From: Streptomyces pinistramenti
GTDB lineage: Bacteria > Actinomycetota > Actinomycetes > Streptomycetales > Streptomycetaceae
Direction: 5' to 3'
NCBI RefSeq assembly: GCF_020564935.1
Contig: NZ_JAJCXB010000003.1
Location: forward strand, 62,001 to 126,000
Length of the DNA: 64,000 bases
Each line of letters starts with the position of its first letter. The stretch's first letter is position 1. Under the pieces are notes generated by a model. The model had not been told where the DNA came from, made no database searches, and worked only from the letters and a program-made list of their open reading frames with translations. Shown in pieces: positions 34,135 through 43,500 of the stretch. A program made the translations under genes and the position numbers.

Positions 34135-36144
34135 GTGCCCAACCTGCCTCAACAGTCCCCCCAGCCCCCGCCGCCCCCGCACATGGTGATCTGCGGCGAC
34201 GACGCCCTCGCCCATCGGATCGCCGCCGAGCTGCGGGACGTCTACCGCGAGCGGGTGACCCTGGTCCTGCCCTCCGCCCGGGAACCGCACCGCCCGCGCG
34301 TCCTGCCCGCACTGCCCGGTCTGGGCCGGGCCACCGCCCTGCTGGGACGCGTCTCGGCGGCGATGGCCAGGACCTCGCTGCTGCCGTCCGACGCGTCCGG
34401 AGCCGACGGCGACGAGCCGCCCGAGGAGGCCATACGGATCCTGGAGTCGGCGGAGGCGGACGACGGGACGCTGATCGAGGCGCGGGTTCCGGAAGCCGGT
34501 GCGCTGGCGCTGGTCTATGACGACGACGAGACCAACATCCACGCCGCGCTGCGCGCCCGCCGCCTCAACCCCCGCCTGCGGCTGGTCATCCGGCTCTACA
34601 ACCGCAAGCTCGGCCAGCAGCTGGAAGAGCTGCTCGACCAGGCGGCTGCGGTGGCCGCCCGGGACGATCCGGAGGGCGCCGGGGCCGTGGACGCCTCCAC
34701 CACCGTGCTCTCCGACGCCGACACCGTGGCGCCCGCCCTCACGGCCACCGCCGTCGCCGGTACCAGCAAGGTCATCGAGGCGGACGGGCTGCTGCTGCGC
34801 GCCGTGGAGCGCGCGCCGGGCACGTCCGGCCGTCCGGGGCCCGCCCTGTGCACCCTCGCGCTGCTGTCCCCGTCCGGCGACGACCCGGCGGACGACGGTG
34901 GCGCGCACGGCGGTCCGGGCGCCGACGACGGGCCGGTGATGCTCCCCGACGACCGGATGGCCACGGCGGCCGTCGCGGAAGGCCGCAGCTCCGTCGTCCT
35001 GGAGGCCGTCTCCTACGCGGGGCGGCAGCAGCGCCCCCGCGCGCTGCGCGGCCGCGGCGCCCCGCTCGGCTCGTTCTTCTCCCGGCGGCTGCGCCTCTCG
35101 CTGGCCGGCATCGTCGGCGCGGTGCTGGCGCTCGCCGTCGCCTCCACCCTCACCACCGGCGAACCCCCGCTGCACGCCGTCTACCTCTCCCTCCTCGACC
35201 TCTTCGCCATCAACGACCCGGCGATCGACGAGCCGCTCGCCCGCAAGGTGCTGCAACTGCTGTCCGGGCTGACCGGGCTGCTGTTGCTGCCGGTGCTGAT
35301 CGCGGCGGTCCTGGAGGCGCTGGGGACGTTCCGCAGCGCCGCCGCCCTGCGCCGTCCGCCGCGCGGCCTGTCCGGTCACGTGGTGCTGCTCGGTCTCGGC
35401 AAGGTCGGCACCCGCGTCCTGGCCAGGCTGCACGAGATGGGCATTCCCGTGGTGTGCATCGAGGCCGACCCCGATGCGCGCGGGATCGCGCTGGCCCGCA
35501 GGCTGCGGGTGCCCACCGTCCTGGGGGACGTCACCGACGAAGGCGTCCTGGAGGCGGCCAAGATCGGACGGGCCCGCACCCTGCTGGCGCTGACCAGCGT
35601 GGACAGCACCAACCTGGAAGCCGCCCTCTACGCCCGCTCGCTCACCCCGCGGCTGCGGGTGACGCTGCGGCTGTTCGACGACCGCTTCGCCACCGCCGTC
35701 TACCGCACCCTGCGCGCCGCCCACCCGCGCGCCCTGACCCGCAGTCGCAGCGTCACCTTCCTGGCGGCGCCCGCCTTCGCCGGCGCCATGATGGGCCGTC
35801 AGATCATCGGTGCCGTACCCGTCGAGCGCCGGGTGCTGCTGGTCGCCCGCGTCGAGGCGCGCGGGCATCCGGCGCTGGAGGGCCGCACCCTCGCCGAGGT
35901 GCTGCGCCCCGGCCGGCTGCGGGTGCTGGCCGTGGACACCTCGGCACCCGACGACCCCGAGGCGGACGAGGCTCCCGCCGCCGAACAGACCGGCCAGGAA
36001 CGCGAACCCGCGCACCTCGTGCACGAGCTGGGCGACGGATATGTCCTGCGGCCGCAGGACCGGGTGCTGCTCGCCGCCACCCGCAGGGGGCTCGGCGAAC
36101 TGCTGGGCCGGCGTCCGGCCGCTGCCGGGATCCGGCAGGATTGA
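34135..36144 (+). CDS. Membrane protein with two TrkA-N/RCK modules (ion-channel type)
   Basis: This 669-residue protein has an N-terminal RCK-like region (about 15-200, MVICGDDALAHRIAAELRDVY ... ALALVYDDDETNIHAALRAR). Two membrane helices come next (about residues 318-340 and 375-400), with an intervening loop that could be a pore helix. A second full TrkA-N domain starts about residue 410 (GHVVLLGLGKVGTRVLARLHEMGIPVVCIEADPDARG). The TrkA-C-like end follows. This RCK-TM-TM-RCK layout recalls CASTOR/POLLUX-type or BK-like cation channels. Start GTG 34135. The pore signature is not classical (no TVGYG). It begins a module with the PucR gene and the flotillin operon. Confidence 0.75.
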   Translation: MPNLPQQSPQPPPPPHMVICGDDALAHRIAAELRDVYRERVTLVLPSAREPHRPRVLPALPGLGRATALLGRVSAAMARTSLLPSDASGADGDEPPEEAIRILESAEADDGTLIEARVPEAGALALVYDDDETNIHAALRARRLNPRLRLVIRLYNRKLGQQLEELLDQAAAVAARDDPEGAGAVDASTTVLSDADTVAPALTATAVAGTSKVIEADGLLLRAVERAPGTSGRPGPALCTLALLSPSGDDPADDGGAHGGPGADDGPVMLPDDRMATAAVAEGRSSVVLEAVSYAGRQQRPRALRGRGAPLGSFFSRRLRLSLAGIVGAVLALAVASTLTTGEPPLHAVYLSLLDLFAINDPAIDEPLARKVLQLLSGLTGLLLLPVLIAAVLEALGTFRSAAALRRPPRGLSGHVVLLGLGKVGTRVLARLHEMGIPVVCIEADPDARGIALARRLRVPTVLGDVTDEGVLEAAKIGRARTLLALTSVDSTNLEAALYARSLTPRLRVTLRLFDDRFATAVYRTLRAAHPRALTRSRSVTFLAAPAFAGAMMGRQIIGAVPVERRVLLVARVEARGHPALEGRTLAEVLRPGRLRVLAVDTSAPDDPEADEAPAAEQTGQEREPAHLVHELGDGYVLRPQDRVLLAATRRGLGELLGRRPAAAGIRQD

Positions 36145-36173
36145 GGGTGTCCCGGTGTCCGGGATCCGGCAAT
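36122..36173. promoter_or_regulatory. Two TGCCGG-N3-CCGGCA operators ahead of the PucR gene
   Basis: Site 1 is CTGCCGG-GAT-CCGGCAG (36122-36138), a perfect palindrome overlapping the end of the two-RCK gene. Site 2 (36155-36173) has a perfect right half CCGGCAAT and a weaker left half GTGTCCGG with the same GAT spacer. Both match the palindrome at 37499-37517, before the NfeD-like gene, in sequence and spacing. Autoregulation by the PucR protein is the simplest reading. Confidence 0.55.
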
Positions 36174-36281
36174 CAACGGGTGAGGAGTGCGAGAAGTGGT
36201 GGACAGGTGCGGGGGAGGCCGGCGGAGGGCTCGCCGGGGCGAGGGGCGGCCCGCGGTCGCGGCTTCGTGCGGCGGGATCCG

Positions 36282-37406
36282 GTGAGCCGCCGCACGGCGC
36301 CCGGGACGGCCGCGATATCCGCGGGCTACCTCGACGGCTACGACATCCTGCTCGGCGACGTCTCGGCCACCGGACGGCCGCTGCGCAGGCCCGAACTGGA
36401 GTCGCTGCGCGACCTCGGCGAGCGGGCGGCCGAGGCCGGGCACGGACTGCGTGAGCTGGTCGGCCTGTACCTCGGCGAGACCCGCAGGCTCTGGGGCACG
36501 CTGCCGGGTGTGGCGCGCTCGGCCGGCGCCGCCGAACGCGCCAGGACCGGCGACGCCCTGCTGGCCGCCGTCGACGCGGCGGTCTCCGCGCTCGGCGAGG
36601 GGCACGAGCGCGCCCAGCGCCTTGCGGTGCGTCAGGAGGAGGCGGCGCGCAGGGAGTTCGTCGACGATCTGCTCTACGGGCGCAGCGACCTGGGGCGGCT
36701 GGCCGAACGCGCGGAACGGTTCGGGCTGCGGCTCGCCCACGCGCACGCCGTCGCGGTCGCCGAGGGCACCGGGCCGTTCGACGACGTGCATCCCGTCGCC
36801 CGCCGCGTCGAGCGGGAGCTGATCGGCCGGTTCGGCGACCGCGATGTGCTCATCACCACCAAGGACGGCCGGCTGATCTGCATCGCAGCCAGCGCCGAGA
36901 AGTCCCTCCTGGACGCCTTCGCCACCCTCGCGCGGGCGACGGAGAACGGGCAGCGGGGCGCCGAGCAGGTCGCCATCGGGCGGCCGCACTCCGGCGCGGG
37001 CGGCGTGGTGCGCTCCTACGAAGAGGCCCTGGGCGCCTTGGAGTTGGGTGAGCAGCTGGAGCTGACGGGGCCGGTGCTGCGCGCGGCGGACCTGCTGGTC
37101 TTCCCCGTGCTGCTGCGCGACCGCGCGGCGATGGCCGATCTCGTACGCACCGTCCTGGGGCCGCTGACGCAGGCGCGGGGCGGGGCCGGGCCGCTGCTGG
37201 AGACGCTGTCGGCGTGCGCGGCGGCCGGTTACGTCAACGCCGAGGCGGCCCGCAGGCTGTCGCTGAGCGTGCGCACCCTGTCGTACCGCCTGGACCGCAT
37301 CAAGTTCCTGACCGGCTACGACCCCGCGGACGGGCTGCAGCGCTTCACGCTGGAGACCGCGGCGATGGGCGCCCGGGTGCTGGGCTGGCCGGACAAGCCG
37401 CTGTAG
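36282..37406 (+). CDS. PucR-family transcriptional regulator
   Basis: This protein of about 374 residues has a sensory N-terminal half and a C-terminal PucR helix-turn-helix: CAAAGYVNAEAARRLSLSVRTLSYRLDRIKFLTGYDPADGLQ (about residues 309-350). A central GGDEF-like region (about 150-260, HAHAVAVAEGTG ... VLITTKDGRLICIA, QVAIGRPHSGAGG) is typical. I use GTG 36282, just before the first folded sequence; in-frame GTGs at 36267 and 36207 are alternatives. Its site between the two-RCK gene and the flotillin operon, with shared palindromes, suggests it controls both itself and that operon. Ligand unknown. Confidence 0.82.
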   Translation: MSRRTAPGTAAISAGYLDGYDILLGDVSATGRPLRRPELESLRDLGERAAEAGHGLRELVGLYLGETRRLWGTLPGVARSAGAAERARTGDALLAAVDAAVSALGEGHERAQRLAVRQEEAARREFVDDLLYGRSDLGRLAERAERFGLRLAHAHAVAVAEGTGPFDDVHPVARRVERELIGRFGDRDVLITTKDGRLICIAASAEKSLLDAFATLARATENGQRGAEQVAIGRPHSGAGGVVRSYEEALGALELGEQLELTGPVLRAADLLVFPVLLRDRAAMADLVRTVLGPLTQARGGAGPLLETLSACAAAGYVNAEAARRLSLSVRTLSYRLDRIKFLTGYDPADGLQRFTLETAAMGARVLGWPDKPL

Positions 37407-37498
37407 GGCGTACGGCCGGTGGGCCGTGCCCCGGCCCCGTGCCCGGTCCCCGCGGCGCACTCCGTACGGCGATAGCAGGCCATCAAGAACGCATAAAG

Positions 37499-37517
37499 AT
37501 TGCCGGATTCCGGCAAT
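37499..37517. promoter_or_regulatory. Palindromic operator ahead of the flotillin operon
   Basis: ATTGCCGGATTCCGGCAAT is a perfect 8-3-8 palindrome (ATTGCCGG / CCGGCAAT), 78 bases before the NfeD-like start. Its inner half-sites equal those found twice before the PucR gene. A GATAGCAGG...CATAAAGAT region just upstream could hold the promoter. Confidence 0.6.
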
Positions 37518-37594
37518 GTGCCCGCGCCTGTCGTGCTGCCACGATGGATTCATCGACAGCAGCACGGTCATCGGCAGCGCGACGGGGGACGACC

Positions 37595-38188
37595 ATGGGC
37601 GACTTTCTGCATGCTGCGCTCGCCTTTCCGGCGGCGCTCTTCAGTTTCGCGCTGGTCATCGTCGCCGGGTACTGGCTGCTGGTGCTGATCGGCGGCGCCG
37701 GCGTGCACATCCTCGACGGGGGTGAGGATGGCCACGCCGGCACCGACGCCCAGGCCGGGCTTCCGGTGACGGTGACACTGTCGCTGGGCCTGCTCATCGC
37801 CTGGCTCGTCAGCCTCGCGGGCGCCGCGCTGACCACGGACCTGCCGCTGCGGGCCGGATCGCTGGCGGCCGCGGTGGCCGCCGCCTGGGCCGGTACCCGG
37901 CTCGCGGCCCGCATCGCCCGCCGGATGCTGCCGCCCGAACAGGTCGCCTCCCGCGACGACTTCATCGGCCGGATCTGCGTGATCCGCACCGGCCGGGTCG
38001 ACTCCGGCTTCGGCCAGGCCGAGGTGCGCGCCGATGACGGCGCCACCGCGACCGTGCAGGTACGCAGCGAGGAGACCGGTCTCACCGCGGGCAGCAGCGC
38101 CCTCATCTTCGACTACGACGCCGACGGCGAGTTCTTCCGGGTCGCGCCCTTCGACGGCGCCCTCGACCCCCACGAACCCCTCGTCTGA
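37595..38188 (+). CDS. NfeD/YqiJ-like membrane protein with OB-fold domain
   Basis: This 197-residue protein has an N-terminal helix (residues 8-32), two more hydrophobic helices (about 60-80 and 85-110), and a C-terminal OB-fold-type domain. That domain begins VASRDDFIGRICVIRTGRVDSGFGQAEVRADDG, the pattern of NfeD and YqiJ proteins that accompany flotillins. It probably works with the flotillin encoded 105 bases downstream to organise membrane domains. ATG 37595 follows GGGGGACGACC. Preceded by the palindrome at 37499. Confidence 0.75.
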   Translation: MGDFLHAALAFPAALFSFALVIVAGYWLLVLIGGAGVHILDGGEDGHAGTDAQAGLPVTVTLSLGLLIAWLVSLAGAALTTDLPLRAGSLAAAVAAAWAGTRLAARIARRMLPPEQVASRDDFIGRICVIRTGRVDSGFGQAEVRADDGATATVQVRSEETGLTAGSSALIFDYDADGEFFRVAPFDGALDPHEPLV

Positions 38189-38293
38189 GGCCCGCCCCGC
38201 CGCTTCGCCGGGCCCCGCGCCGCCCTGCCCGCCGCGCGCTGCCCGTCACCCTCACGCGTCGTCAACTTCCCGCACCTACACAGGGATTCACCG

Positions 38294-40405
38294 ATGGATG
38301 CCATCACCATAGGAATCGGCGTGACCATCGCCGTCGTCGTCCTCATCGTGCTCGTGGCGCTCTTCGCCGTCACCCGCCTCTACCGCAAGGTCCATCAGGG
38401 CCAGGCGCTGATCGTGTCCAAGTACCGCAAGGTCGACGTCACCTTCACCGGCGCCGTGGTGCTGCCGGTGCTGCACAAGGCCGAGGTGATGGACATCTCG
38501 GTGAAGACCATCGAGATCGGCCGCACCGGTCACGAGGGCCTGATCTGCAAGGACAACATCCGCGCCGACATCCGGATCGCGTTCTTCGTCCGCGTCAACA
38601 AGACGAAGGAGGACGTGGTCAAGGTCGCCCAGGCGATCGGCACCGAGCGCGCCAGCCACGACAGCACCCTCCAGGCGCTGTTCAACGCGAAGTTCTCCGA
38701 AGCGCTCAAGACCGTCGGCAAGCAGCTGGACTTCCAGGACCTCTACACGATGCGGGACGAGTTCCGCGACCGCATCATCGCCGTCATCGGCACCGATCTG
38801 AACGGTTACAGCCTCGAAGACGCCGCCATCGACCACCTGGAGCAGACCCCGCTGGCGCAGCTCGACGCCGCCAACATCCTCGACGCGCAGGGCATCCGCA
38901 AGATCACCGAGCTGACCGCGATCGAGCACGTCCGCACCAACGAGTACCAGCGCCACGAGGAGAAGGAGATCACCCGGCAGAACGTCGACGCCCGCGAAGC
39001 CGTGCTCGAACTCCAGCGCAGGCAGGCCGACGCGGAGATCAAGCAGCACCGCGAGATCGAGATCGTCCGGGCCAGGGAAGAGGCCGAGACCGCCCGCGTA
39101 CAGGCCGAGGAGCGGCTGCGGGCGCAGGCCGCGCACCTCAAGACGGAGGAAGCGCTCGGCATCCAGAACGAGAACCGCGAGCGGGAGATCGCGGTGGCGG
39201 TCAAGAACCGGGAGCGGGTCATCGCCATCGAGAACGAGCGCATCGAGAAGGACCGGCTGCTGGAGGTCATCGCCAGGGAACGCGAGACGCAGCTGACCCG
39301 CATCGCCGCCGACAAGGAGGTCGAGGCGGAGAAGCGGGAGATCGCCGATGTCATCCGGGAGCGGATCGCGGTCGAGAAGACCGTCGCCGCCCAGGAGGAG
39401 GAGATCAAGAAGCTGCGCACGGTCGAGGAGGCCGAGCGGGAGCGGCAGTCGCTGATCATCCGCGCCGAGGCCGAGGCCCAGGAGCGCCTGGTCAAGGACA
39501 TCAAGGCGGCCGAGGCGGCGGAGCAGGCGGCCACCCACCGCGCCGCCGAGCAGATGACCCTCGCCGAGACCCGTCACCGCACCGCCGAACTCGACGCGCA
39601 GGCCAAGATCCGGCTCGCCGAAGGCGTCCAGGCCGAAGCCGCCGCGGCCGGCCTCGCCGACGTCCAGGTCCGCGAACGGAATGCGCAGGCCATCGAGAAG
39701 TCCGGGCTCGCCGAGGCGGAGGCGGCCGGCGCGCTGCTCAGGGCCGAGGCGGAAGGCGCCCGCCTCAAGGCGCTCGCGGACGCCGAGGGCACCAAGGCGC
39801 AGGCGCTCGCCGACGCCGTCGCCATCGGCGAGAAGCTCAAGGCGGAGGCCGAGGGGCTCACCGACAAGGCCGCCGCGATGGCCGCACTGGACTCGGCGAG
39901 CCGGGAGCACGAGGAGTACCGGCTGCGTCTTGCCGCCGAGAAGGACATCCGGCTGGCGGGCATCGACGTCCAGCGGCAGGTCGCCGAGGCCCAGGCGACG
40001 GTGCTGGCCACCGGCCTGGAGAACGCCCGGATCGACATCGTCGGCGGGGAGAGCGCCTTCTTCGACAAGCTCGTCGGCTCCATCGGCACCGCCAAGGGCC
40101 TGGACGCGCTGGTCGACCGCTCCGAGACGGTCCGCACGCTCGCGGGCCCCTGGCTCGACAAGGAGCACTCGACGTTCACCGATGACCTGGGCGCGATGCT
40201 CGGCGGCCTCGGGGCGTCAGGACTGCGCGACCTCACCCTGGCCGGCGCGCTGGGCCGGCTGATCGCGACCGGCGGCCCGCAATCCGGGCCGCTCCAGGAC
40301 CTGTTGGACGCCCTGCGCGCGGGCGGCCTGGCCGAGACCCGGCTCGGCGACCTCGGCGCCGGCCTGCCCGCCGCGCGGAACGGCGGGGTGGCGAACGCCT
40401 CGTAG
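38294..40405 (+). CDS. Flotillin (SPFH/band-7 family) protein
   Basis: This 703-residue flotillin is anchored by an N-terminal helix (residues 5-27, IGVTIAVVVLIVLVALFAVT). The SPFH domain covers about 30-250, including VHQGQALIVSKYRKVDVTFTGAVVLP and FVRVNKTKEDVVKVAQAIG. A very long coiled coil follows (about 210-560) rich in E, R, A and K, then a C-terminal assembly region. Flotillins form scaffolds in membrane microdomains. Length is large for a bacterial flotillin and matches YqiK-like members found beside OB-fold proteins. Same transcript as the NfeD-like gene, inferred from spacing and orientation. Confidence 0.9.
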   Translation: MDAITIGIGVTIAVVVLIVLVALFAVTRLYRKVHQGQALIVSKYRKVDVTFTGAVVLPVLHKAEVMDISVKTIEIGRTGHEGLICKDNIRADIRIAFFVRVNKTKEDVVKVAQAIGTERASHDSTLQALFNAKFSEALKTVGKQLDFQDLYTMRDEFRDRIIAVIGTDLNGYSLEDAAIDHLEQTPLAQLDAANILDAQGIRKITELTAIEHVRTNEYQRHEEKEITRQNVDAREAVLELQRRQADAEIKQHREIEIVRAREEAETARVQAEERLRAQAAHLKTEEALGIQNENREREIAVAVKNRERVIAIENERIEKDRLLEVIARERETQLTRIAADKEVEAEKREIADVIRERIAVEKTVAAQEEEIKKLRTVEEAERERQSLIIRAEAEAQERLVKDIKAAEAAEQAATHRAAEQMTLAETRHRTAELDAQAKIRLAEGVQAEAAAAGLADVQVRERNAQAIEKSGLAEAEAAGALLRAEAEGARLKALADAEGTKAQALADAVAIGEKLKAEAEGLTDKAAAMAALDSASREHEEYRLRLAAEKDIRLAGIDVQRQVAEAQATVLATGLENARIDIVGGESAFFDKLVGSIGTAKGLDALVDRSETVRTLAGPWLDKEHSTFTDDLGAMLGGLGASGLRDLTLAGALGRLIATGGPQSGPLQDLLDALRAGGLAETRLGDLGAGLPAARNGGVANAS

Positions 40406-40516
40406 GGCGCCGGCAGGGGAGAGGGGAGCGGGCCGCGGGGCGGCGGGCACGGCGGCGGGGGAGCCGGGTGCCGTCGTCCCGCCACCCGTACCGAGTCAGC
40501 AGGGAGTGGGAAGCAC

Positions 40517-43500
40517 GTGAACACCGACAATGCGCAGCACACACCGCCCGCCACGGCGGCAGCGGACCCGGGCGGCAGCGTGGCGGACGGCACCTACGAG
40601 GTGCTGCTCGGCCGTCTCGCCGCCGCGGCGGACGACCTCGCCACCCGGGCCGGAACGCTCAACACCCGCCGTACGGAAGCCTTCGGCGGCACCGCACAGG
40701 AACTCCTCGCCACCGGCCGGCTGCACACCGCCGCGGCCTGCCTGCCCCGCGACATCGCCCAGGTCGGCGGCCACCTGCTGTTCGGCCACCACCCGCCGGT
40801 CGCCGCGGGCACCGAGGGCGCGCCCACCACCGTCGCCGACGTCCTCGCCCTGCACCGCCTGGCCGGCGACCACGTCGAACCCGCAGCACCCGGCGCGCTC
40901 CCCGGCCTCCTCGACGACCCGCGCTTCCTGCACGACTTCGACGAACTGCACCGCTACTACCGCCAGGCCCGCCTGCTCCAACTGCGCCGCACCGACACCC
41001 TGTTGCTCGCCGTCTTCCGTACCGGCGACCGGCTCACCGACATCCGCGCACTGCGCTGGCGGATCGCCGCCGACGGCACCCCGTCCTACCTCGACGCCAA
41101 GGGCGAACGCGACCTCACCCTGCCGCCCCCGCACGACGTCACCTGGACCCCCGCCACCCGCGAGGACCACGTCGCCGGACGCCACCCGCACATCGCCGTG
41201 CAGGACACCGTCTACGTCTCCACCTCCGGCGGCGCCCTCACCCTCAAGGCCGACAACGACACCACCACCGCCGACGGCATCCACCGCGAACCCGTCGACG
41301 AACCCCTCCAGTCGCTCGCCGACGCCGACGTGGCACACGCCCGGGTCGGCCCGCTGATCCTGCTGCGGATACGCCCCTACAAGGAGAGTGCCGACCGCCA
41401 CCTCGTCTACCACACCCGCACCCGCACCGCCGTCCGCATCGATGCCATCGGCCAGGCGTGCCGAACCCTCCCCGAGGACCAGGGCATCGTCTTCCCCGGC
41501 GGCTACCACCTCACCACCGGCGCCACCCGAACGTTCGACACCGGCACCCGAGGACTGGAATTCGTCCGCGCGGTCCGCTCCCCGAACGGCGAGGACCTGC
41601 TGTACGTCTTCCAGGACCGTGCCGAGGGCCGCACCCTCCTGCTCCCCTACAACGTCATCCGCGAAGAGGCCGCCGCCCCGCTCACCACCCGCGGCTACGC
41701 CCTCTTCGACGACGGCACCCTGGCCGTACTGCGCGACCGGGGCCCCGAGCCGGCCCGCGTCCACCCCCTCCAGATCTGGCGCACCCCTTTCACCTCCGAC
41801 GCCTACACGGCGGCCCTGCCACAGGGCGAGGGACCGCTGGCCCGCATCGGCAACGCCGAACTCGTCCGCGGCATCTCCGACGTCCTCGCCGTGGCCCGGA
41901 TGACGGCCGGGACCGAGCCGTCCGCCGCCGTCTTCGACGCCATCGCGGCCGCCGCCGCCCGCGCCGCCGACACCCACCACTGGCTCGCCGACCCCGAACT
42001 CGGTGCGCCCGCCGAGCCGTTGGCGACCGTCCGGGCCACCGCATCCCAGGTCATCGACGAATTCGCGCGGGTCACCGCGCTCCGCGAACGCGCCGCCGAA
42101 CAGCTCGCGGAAGCCGAGACCCGCACCACCGCCCTGGTCCGCCGGATCCGCGCCGACCGGCCGGAGTCCGCCGACACCTGGGTCCGCCATCTCGCCGCGC
42201 TCCGCCACGCCCAGGGCCACCTGGAGAGCCTGCGCGAGACCCGGAACACCGACACCGACCGGATCGACACGCTCACCGCCGCACTCGCCGACGACCTGGC
42301 CGCCACCGGCCGCCGCGCCGTCGCCTTCCTCAGCGCCGACGACGCCTTCGCCGCCACCCACCGCACCGTCGCCGGCCTCACCGACCAGGCCGCCGCCATC
42401 GGCGCCGCCGCCGACGCCGCGCCGCTCGCCGCCCGCATCGACGAACAGGCCGAAGCGCTGCGGATCGTCACCGACGTCGTCGGCACCCTCGACCTCCCCG
42501 ACACCACCGTCCGCACCGCCGTCCTCACCCGCCTCGGCGACGTCCTGGGCGCCGTCAACCGCGCCCGCGCCACCCTCGAATCCCGCCGCCGCACCCTCGC
42601 CGACGCCGAGGGCCGAGAGGAGTTCGCCGCCCACTTCGCCCTGCTCGGGCAGGCCCTGGCGGGTGCGCTGGCCGACGCCGCCAGTCCCGAGGAGTGCGAC
42701 GAACAGCTCGGCAGGCTGCTCCTCCAGGTCGAAAACCTCGAAGCGCGCTTCGCAGGAACCGACGACGGCGCCGCCACCGGCCAGGACGACCGCACGGCGC
42801 GGATCGCCGCCCGGCGCGAGGAGATCAGCGAGGCATTCGCCGCCCGCAAACAGGCCCAGCTCGACGAACGCGCCCGGCGCACCGACCGGCTCGCCGCATC
42901 CGCCGACCGGGTCCTGACCACCGTCACCCGCCACGCCCGCGCCCTCGACACCGCCGACGAGGTCCACGCCTACTTCGCCGCCGACCCGCTGGTCGCCAAG
43001 GTCCGCGCCACCGCCGAGAAACTGCGCGCCCTCGCCGACCCGGTACGCGCCGGCGAACTGGAGGGCCGGCTCGCCGCCGCCCGCCAGGAAGCCGGCCGGG
43101 CCCTGCGCGACCGCGCCGACCTCTACGACACCGCAGGCACCCTCCGCCTCGGCCGCCACCGCTTCGCCGTCAACACCCAGCCCCTCGACCTCACCCTCGT
43201 CCCGTACGAAGGCCGCCTCGCCTTCGCCGTCACCGGAACCGACTACCGCGCACCCGCCGCCGACGACCGCCTCACCGCCGACCGCGCCTTCTGGGACCAG
43301 CCGCTGCCCTCGGAATCACCCGCCGTCTACCGCGCCGAACACCTCGCGGCCCTCCTGCTGGACCGGGCCGAAACCGGCGAGGACGACCTCACCCTGGACA
43401 CGCTGCGCGCGGCGGCCGCCGACGGCACCCTGGCCGGCCTGGTCGGCCGGGCCGCCCAGGACCGCTACGACGAGGGCTACGACCGCGGCGTGCACGACCA

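Noticed and set aside
34848..36281. In-frame extension of the PucR gene through the two-RCK gene
   Set aside because: Arg/Pro-rich non-protein composition; regulator homology starts only after 36282.
40496..43159. 887-codon minus-strand frame opposite the giant ATPase gene
   Set aside because: Mostly G, V, A, E runs typical of the antisense of Streptomyces coding DNA; no domain or start signal.
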